A stretch of DNA of 64,000 bases. Origin: Microglena sp. YARC. Lineage: Eukaryota > Chlorophyta > Chlorophyceae > Chlamydomonadales > Chlamydomonadaceae. A program made the position numbers and the translations under genes. Every line of letters starts with the position of its first letter. The first letter of the stretch is position 1. This document shows, in pieces, positions 11,001-20,000 of the stretch. Location: assembly GCA_022414725.1 (NCBI GenBank), contig CM039463.1, positions 23,919,910 through 23,983,909 of the forward strand, written 5' to 3'. The notes beneath the pieces were generated by a model that saw only the letters and a program-made list of their open reading frames with translations, searched no databases and had not been told where the DNA came from.

Positions 11001-14000
11001 TGCCATGACAGTGGTATAGTGAGTTCCATGACTGTGTTTGAGTGAGTCCCATGGTTTTGTGCCATGATTGTGCAGGTGAGTCCCGTGGTTTTGTGCCATG
11101 ACAGTGGTATAGTGAGTTCCATGACTGTGTTTGAGTGAGTCCCATGGTTTTGTGCCATGATTGTGCAGGTAAGTCCCGTGGTTTTGTGCCATGACAGTGG
11201 TATAGTGAGTTCCATGACTGTGTTTGAGTGAGTCCCATGGTTTTGTGCCATGCTTGTGCAGGTGAGTCCCATGACCGTGTTTTAGTGTCCCATAATTTGT
11301 GCGCCATGAATGTTCAGGCGAGTCCTGTGGTTTTATGCCATGACAGTGGTGTATTGAGTCTCATGGTTATGTTTTAGTGAGTCCCATGGTTGCGTGCCAT
11401 GACAGTGGTATCGTGAGTCCCATGGTGTTGTGCTTGGAAAGTTGTATAGTGAATCTCATGGTTGTGTGCCATGGCAGTGGTGTATTGAGTCTCATGGTTA
11501 TGTTTTAGTGAGTCCCATGGTTGCGTGCCATGACAGTGGTATCGTGAGTCCCATGGTGTTGTGCTTGGAAAGTTGTATAGTGAGTCCCATGGTTGTGTGC
11601 CATGGCAGTGGTGTATTGAGTCTCATGGTTATGTTTTAGTGAGTCCCATGGTTGCGTGCCATGGCAGTGGCATAGTGAGTCCCATGACTATGTTTTCCAT
11701 GACAGCGGTTTAGTGAGTCCCATGGTTGTGTGCCATGACTGTTCTGGTGAGTCCCATGGTTATTTATTTGCACCGTACTGCTTGCTCAGCATCACCTTCC
11801 AGCTTCACCCAAGACGTTACCTATTTACTTGTTTTTTTTATTCATTTCCCCTGTACTGCTTGTACTGCAGAGCCTGACTATCCAACTATCACAATGGCTA
11901 CCAAGGCGCCTCATGAGTTAAAGTTTGTCATCGGACCCAAGCAAGACAAGGGGTCACCAACACTCGAGCGCCTTGTGCTCATCTCGTCACATGTGCAAGA
12001 TCCCATGAAGGTATGATGATGCTGGTGTGTGTGTGTGTGTGTGTGTGGTGGTGGTGGTGGGGGGGGGGGGGGGGGCAGGAATACAGCTTTTCACCGGATC
12101 CAAGCAAGACAAGGGGGCACCAACACTCAAACGCCTTGTGCTCATCTCGTCACATGTGCAAGATCCTATGAAGGTATGATGATGATGATGATTTTCTTAT
12201 CATACAAATGTTGTAGGTTTCTGCGAGGGGTGGTGTGTGTGGGGGTAGGTTTACAGTTTGTCACCAAACCCAAGCAAGACAAGGGCACACCGACACTTGA
12301 ATGCCTCGGGCTCATCTCGTCACATGTACAAGATCCCATGAAGGTATGATGATGATGATGATGATGATAATTTTCTTATCTAGTAAATGTGTGTGGGTTT
12401 CTGCGAGGGGTGAGTGTGTGTGTGTGTGGGGGGGGGGGGGTGGGGGGGGGGGGTGGGGGGGGGGGGGTGGGGGGGGGGGCAGGAATACAGTTTGTCATTA
12501 GACCCAAGCATGGCAAGGGGTCACCAACACTTCAGCGCCTCATGCTCATCGTGTCACTTGTGCAAGATCCTATGAAGGTATGATGCTGCTGGGGTGGGTG
12601 GGGGGCAGAGGAGGGGAGGGGTATGTGGGTGGGGTGTTTGTGTGGGGTGGGGGTGGGGGCAGGAATACAGTTTGTCATGGAACCCAAGCATAGCAAGGGG
12701 TCACCAACACTTCAGCGCCTCATGCTCATCGTGTCACTTGTGCAAGATCCTATGAAGGTATGATGATGATGATGATCTTTCTTACCATACAAATGTGCGT
12801 GGGTTTCTGCGATGGATGGGGAGGGGGATGGAGGGGGTGGGGGTGGGGGGCAGGAATTCATCAGTATCAGGACCCCCGGGGCCACCCCCAGGGGGGTTAC
12901 GAGGTGTGACTGAATTTTTACGCCATCCTTGCAGCTTGCAGGGGCTGTGCTAACGAAAGTGGGGTTTGTGGTTTACGACTGGATGCACTTCACAGGACGA
13001 GTGTGACTGATTTTTCTCCATCCTCGCAGCTTGCAGGGGCTGTGCTACCGAAAGTGGGGTTCGTGGTTTATGACTGGATGAACTTCACCGGACAGGAGTT
13101 GCTGCAGAAAGTAAGGAAGGCTCTAGGAGGGCAGAAGGTGTCATCCATTGCCATCCTTGCACCCTGCAGCAAGGATGGATGCATAGGTGCGTACTTTTTG
13201 GCACCCTTGGACTGTAGCATACATACATACATACATACATACATACATACATACATACATACATACATACATACATACATACATACATACCTGCACACAT
13301 ACATACGTAAATGCATACATACAGCAAGGATGGATGGATGCATAGGATCACGACCAATTTCAACGAACTCAACCATTGAGCCAGTCGTCGAAACGGGAGA
13401 TTATTCCCCTGAAGGATACCTGGACATGGAGATAGTCAACCCAATAGGTTGTGCAGTTATCATAAAAGCATCTAGACACCTGGTGATATGATTGATTTTA
13501 GGATATTAATATGCCCATCTCCCGTTTTGACGATTGGCTCAATGGTTGAGTTCGTTGAAATCAGGCAGAAGGTGTGGGGTTCGAATCCCTACAGGTGCGC
13601 TTTAGTGTTCTTGGTCGCTGTCAACCGCCATGGTAGAACTGTCCACTAAAAAAGTAGCAGCCCGTTCTGTACCACTGTAAGACTGGGCCCCCTTAATCCC
13701 ACGCCCCACCAGGCGTTATCATTACATTTCAGGGGAATGCGAAATCCCCTGCAGAATCCCCCCAAAATCTGGCATCAAATGAGACAGTCTCTATCCCCAA
13801 ATAAGGAAATTTCTATCTCCCAATAAGTAATATCTCCAGCTTTAAATATAGTTTTAGGACGAGTACAAAACTAACTGAGTTGACCATCTTACTGTTCAGG
13901 TATTTTGCAGGGTAGTGAGACCTCCCCCCAAACTAACTGAGCTGACCATCTTACTGTTCAGGTATTTTGCAGGGTAGTGAGACCTCCCCCCATAACTAAC

Positions 14001-17000
14001 TGAGCTGACCATCTTACTGTTCAGGTATTTTGCAGGGTAGTGAGACTTCCCCCCAAACTAACTGAGCTGACCATCTTACTGTTCAGGTATTTTGCAGGGT
14101 AGTGAGACCTCCCCCCAAACTAACTGAGCTGACCATCTTACTGTTCAGGTATTTTGCAGGGTAGTGAGACTTCCCCCCAAACTAACTGAGCTGACCATCT
14201 TACTGTTCAGGTATTTTGCAGGGTAGTGAGACCTCCCCCCATAACTAACTGAGCTGACCATCTTACTGTTCAGGTATTTTGCAGGGTAGTGAGACCTCCC
14301 CCCAAAACTAACTGAGCTGACCATCTTACTGTTCAGGTATTTTGCAGGGTAGTGAGACCTCCCCCCAAACTAACTGAGCTGACCATCTTACTGTTCAGGT
14401 ATTTTGCAGGGTAGTGAGACCTCCCCCCAAAAGTTAGAATCGAATAAGGAGCTGTCTCAACTGTGGAAGTCTCTATCTGGCCATGTGTTCCCCGGTACGG
14501 ACAAGCTGCCTTGCCGGATCGACCTTATAGGCTGCCGGGTGATGGAAGACCCAGAGGCTGGGTTGGCCTTGCTGAAGGTAGGTATGGTGTTGTTATTCTG
14601 GTGGTGGTGGGGGTCGTGGTGGGTGCTGCCGTGGTGGTGGTTGCTGCCGTTGTGGCTGTTGCTATTATCTTGATGCTCTTGGTGGTGATGGTGATGAAAG
14701 AGCACGAGGTTGGCTTAGCCTTACTGGAGGTAGGTAAGGTGTTGTTATTCTGGTGGTGGTGGTGGTCGTGGTGGTTGCTGCCATGGTGGTGGTTGCTGCC
14801 GTTGTGGCTGTTGGTATTGTCTTGATGCTCTTGGTGGTGGTGGTGGTGGTGGTGATGAAAGAGCCAGAGGTTGGCTTTGCTTTGCTGAAGGTAAGTATAG
14901 TGTTGTTATTCTGGTGGTGGTGATGGTGGTGGTAGAGGTGGTGGTTGCTTCCATGGTTGTGGGTGCTGCCGCTGTGGCTGTTGGTATTATCTTGATGCTC
15001 TTGTGGTGGTGCTGGTGGTAGTGGTGGTGGTGCCGAAAGAGCTAGAGGTTGGCTTTGCTTTGCTGAAGGTAGTTATGTTGATACTATTCTGCTGATTTTG
15101 GTGGTGGTGGTGGTGGTTGCGGCCATTGTAGTGGTTGTGGTTGCTGCCACTGTGGTTGTTGTTATTAACTTGATGCTCTTGTGGTGGTGGTGGTGTTGGT
15201 GTTGATGGAAGAGCTAGAGGTTGGCTTGGATTTGCTGAAGGTATGTATGGTGTTGTGTTGTTGCCATGGTGACTTTCCCCAGCTGCGGCGTACGGGAGGG
15301 TCCCCTTAACACCACGCCCCTCCAGGCGTTATCTTTTTTGTGTGTGTGTGTGTTGTTATTCTGTTGGTGGTGGTGGCGGTGGTGGTACTTGTGTTTGCTG
15401 CTGTTGTGGCTATTGGTATTAACTTGATGCTCTTGTGGTGGTGGTGGTGGTGGTGGTTATGGTGATGGAAGAGCTAGAGGTTGGCTTGGATTTCCTGAAG
15501 GTATGTATGGTGTTGTTATTCTGTTGTTGTTGGTGTTGTTGGTGGTGGTGCTTGTGGTTGCTGCCGTTGTGGCTGTTGGTTTTATCTTGATGCTCTTGTG
15601 GTGGTGGTGGTGGTGATGGAAGAGCCAGAGGTTGGCTTGGCCTTGCTGAAGGTATGTATGGTGTTGTTATTCTGTTGTTGGTGGTGGCGGTGGTGGTGCT
15701 TGTGGTTGCTGCCGTTGTGGCTGTTGGTATTAACTTGATGCTCTTGTGGTGGTGGTGGTGGAAGAGCACGAGGTTGGCTTGGCTTTGCTGAAGGTAGGTG
15801 TTGCTATTATTATGGTGTTGGTAGTGTTTGCTGCCTAGGTTGTGTTTGCTGCCACTATGTTTGTTGGTATTATCTTGATGCTCTTGTGGTGGTGGTGGTG
15901 GTGGTGGTGGTGGAAGAGCACAAGGTTGGCTTGGATTTGCTGAAGGTAGTTATGTTGATATTATTATGGAGGTTGTGGTGGTGGTGATTGCTGTCATGGT
16001 GGTGGTTGCTGTCATGGTGGTGGTTGCTGTCATGGTGGTAGTTGCTGTCATGGTGGTGGTTGCTGTCATGGTGGTGGTGGTTGCTGTCATGGTGGTGGTC
16101 GCTGTCATGGTGGTGGTTGCTGTCATGGTGGTAGTTGCTGTCATGGTGGTGGTTGCTGTCATGGTGGTGGTGGTTGCTGTCATGGTGGTGGTCGCTGTCA
16201 TGGTGGTGGTTGCTGTCATGGTGGTAGTTGCTGTCATGGTGGTGGTTGCTGTCATGGTGGTGGTGGTTGCTGTCATAGTGGTAGTTGCTGTCATGGTGGT
16301 GGTTGCTGTCATGGTGGTAGTTGCTGTCATGGTGGTGGTTGCTGTCATGGTGGTGGTTGCTGTCATGGTGGTGGTGGTTGCTGTCATGGTGGTAGTTGCT
16401 GTCATGGTGGTGGTTGCTGTCATGGTGGTGGTGGTTGCTGTCATGGTGGTGGTTGCTGTCATGGTGGTGGTTGCTGTCATGGTGGTAGTTGCTGTCATGG
16501 TGGTGGTTGCTGTCATGGTGGTGGTGGTTGCTGTCATGGTGGTAGTTGCTGTCATGGTGGTGGTTGCTGCCACTGTGTTGTTATTATTAAGTTAGTCAGC
16601 CCGTTATAAACTTTGATTTATTAACTTACTCTTTGCATTGCTCACTACAGGCTCTGCATGAGTTAACAGAAGTGCTGTTCTCGGCTTCTGACGATCCTGC
16701 CACAAGCCTGAACTTTATCTTACATAGCTTACATTACATAGTTACATTACATAGCATAGCTGCTTTAGCCAGCAATTTGACTGCTCGCCGTCTTTGGCTG
16801 CACAAATAAATTTACCAGGAACATGTTAACGTGAACAAATTGTCTTTTCCCCGGGGGGGGGTCGCCGCAAGCTACAGCCTCAAGACTTAACCATAACGAC
16901 CCCAAAGGTGCTCAGCCCGTTAAAAACTTTGATTTACAAACTTACTCTTTGCATTGCCCACTACACTACAGGCTCTGCATGATCTAACAGAAGTGCTGTT

Positions 17001-20000
17001 CTCAGCTTCTGATGATCCTACCTCAAGCTACAGCCTCAAGACTTACCAAGACGACTCCAAAGGTGCTCAGCTCGTTGCCAACTGATTCATAAACGTACTC
17101 TTTGCATTGCACACTACACTACAGGCTCTGCATGAGTTAACATAAGTGTTGTACTCAGCTTCTGATGATCCTACCACAAGCTGCAGCCTCAAAACTTACC
17201 AAGACGACCCCAGCAAGGTGGTCAACCCTTAGCCAACTGATTTACAAACTTACTTCTTGCATTGCCCACTACCCTACAGGCCCTGCATGCGCTAACAGAA
17301 GTTCAGTTCTCGGCTTCTGACGATCCTACCACAAGCTACAGCCTCAAGACTTACCTAGACGACCCCAAAAGTGGTCAGCCCGTTTCCAAAGATCTGAACA
17401 TCAAGGGCCTGAATCTATACTTCAACGTAGCGAAACTAAGGGATGGCAAGGATGAGGCTTCTGGCGCCGCAGTCCCTGCAGCCGCTGGGCAGGGCATTTT
17501 GGAGCGATTTAGTGCAGCGGTAGCTTCCAGTGGCCAGACACTAGTGGCTGTCTTTCAGGCTTCAAGCTCTAGCAGCGGAAATGGTTTGTCAGAGTCTGAG
17601 GTTACAGCTATGGTATGTATATATATGTATGTGTATTTATGTATGTATGTGTATGCATATATGTATGTGTGTGTATGTACGCATGTACGTTACAGTCTAG
17701 GGATAGCCAAATGGGCTAAAGGGACTTGTCTAGCCTGAAAAACAGGAAAGGAAGTTTAAAAAACAAGCACCGGTGAACTGAACCCCAACAAATCGTAAAC
17801 GTCGACGAGGTTGGGGGGGGGGGGGGTCTATACAGATAATTGGACTTACCATTTCTTGACACATTTGCAGGGAGGGGGGGGAGGGGGGGGGGGGGGGGGG
17901 GGGTCTATACAGATAATTGGACTTACCATTTCTTGACACATTTACAGGGAGGGGGGGGGGGGGGGGGGGGGGGGGCTATACAGATAATTGAACTTACCAT
18001 TTCTTGACACATTTATAGGGAACGGCAATATGATATCATACGATGCCGGCAGTCTGACTGGGCTACAGTTACCATTTCTTGGCACATTTACAGGGAACGG
18101 CAATATGACATCATACGATGCCGGCAGTCTGACTGGGCTACAGCTACCATTTATGTACAATATCATATGCCCAGTCAGACTGCCGGCATCATATGATATC
18201 ATATGATGCCGGCAGTCTGACTGGGCTACAGCTACCATTTATATACAACATCATATGATGCATTTTATATGATATCATACTCGCCTTTGGTCAACATCAT
18301 ATGATATGTCGGCCCCTATGTATTCACAGGTACAGAAAATGGTCAGCGACGCGAGTAAAAAATAAAATTTAAATAATTTAATTAATTAATAAACAAATAA
18401 TTAATTAATTATTTAAATTTATTCACAGGTACAGAAAATGGTCAGCGACGCGAGTAAAAAAGACCTCCAGCACTTCCAGGCCATGGTCAATCTAGAAGGG
18501 AAGGGGACAGTGACTCTAGAGGAGCTGCAGACAGCCTTAGACGATGCCAGAATAGTGCAAAAATTGGTGAGTCCTTTGCCTCTAGTTTGGTAGCACTTCA
18601 GACTTCACACATGGATAGCAAGTGGACAGTGACTTTAGGGGAGAGAGGAGAGAGGACAGCCTTAGATGATGCCAGCATAGTGCAGAAATTGGTGAGTACT
18701 TTACCTCCAGTTTGGTAGTACTTTGTACTGACTGTACACATGTATGGCAAGGGGGCAGTGCCTTTGGAGGAGCTGCAGACAGCCTCAGACGATGCCAGCA
18801 TAGTGCAGAAATGGGTGAGTTCTTTGCCTCCAGTTTGGTAGCACTGTAGACTGTACACATGGATGGGAAGGGGACAGTGACTTAAGAGGACAGAAGAGAG
18901 AGGAAAGCCTTAGATAATGCCAGCATAGTGCAGAAATTGGTGAGTACTTTACCTCCAATTTGGTAGCACTTTGTACTGACTGTAAACATGTATGGCAAGG
19001 GGGCAGTGCCTTTGGAGGAGCTGCAGACAGCCTCAGACGATGCCAGCATAGTACAGAAATTGGTGAGTCCTTTGCCTCCAGTTTAATAGCACTTTAGACT
19101 GCACACATGGATGGAAAGGGGACAATGACAGGAGGAGAGAAGAGAGAGGACAGCCTTAGATGGGGACAGCATAGTACATAAATTGGTGAGTCGTTTGCCT
19201 CCAGTTTGGTAGCACTTTAGACTGTACACATGGATGGCAAGGGGACAGTGACTTTAGGGGAGAGAAGAGAGAGGTTAAAAAGGCAGGACGGAGGCAACAA
19301 GAAAATTGGGGCTGGTGTGCCCTGTGTACTATAGTGTACTTGTGACATGCCCCAACACCCATGTTCATTTGACTACCCAAAGAGGGGAAATGGAAAAACT
19401 AGTTTACAGTTGCCTAGTGTATGCTTCGTAATACTTGATGATCCATGCATAATATGAGCTACCATTTGTGTTATAGTCCTTAATATCACCCAAGTAGTTT
19501 AAGATGGTTGTTGGCATGTGGTAATTTTTAGAAGCTGACTGCCGGTAATACTTTTGACCAAGCCTACACTCTCAGCAAGTGTCGATCAGCCCCACCCCCA
19601 CCCCCACTGCACCACTACCACCTCCACCTTCATCTTCACCTCCACTTCCACCTCCACCTCTATCTTCACCTCCACTTTGACCTCCAATTCCACTTCGACC
19701 TCCACTTCCACTTCCACCTCCACCTCTATCTTCACCTCCACTTTGACCTCCACTTTGACATCCACCTCTATCTTCACCTCTATCTTCACCTCCACTTCCA
19801 CTTCAACCTCCACTTCAACCTCCAATTCCACCTCTATCTTCACTTCCACCTGCACCTTCACTTCCACCTCCACTTCCACCTCCACCTCCACCTCCACCTC
19901 CACCTCCACTTCGACCTCCACTCCAACCTCCACCTCCACCTCCACCACCATTTCCCCACCCATCCCACACAACACAAGCCCAGCTCCCATCTCGATGATC

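Noticed and set aside
9225..11307. 655-, 635- and 312-codon minus-strand ORFs with a 31-residue repeat
   Set aside because: The 93-bp satellite is a multiple of three and lacks stops in all three minus frames. The region lies within a phase-consistent intron of gene B.
13505..13610. Functional tRNA gene
   Set aside because: Box A and box B are present, but I could not fold a convincing acceptor stem, and the sequence continues into a SINE body shared with 26014-26205.
13875..14420. CRISPR-like array of regular repeats
   Set aside because: Units are contiguous tandem repeats with no unique spacers, and they contain the exon 6 acceptor of a eukaryotic gene.
15950..16595. Overlapping 207- and 209-codon ORFs on opposite strands
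   Set aside because: 18-bp minisatellite open on both strands; intronic.
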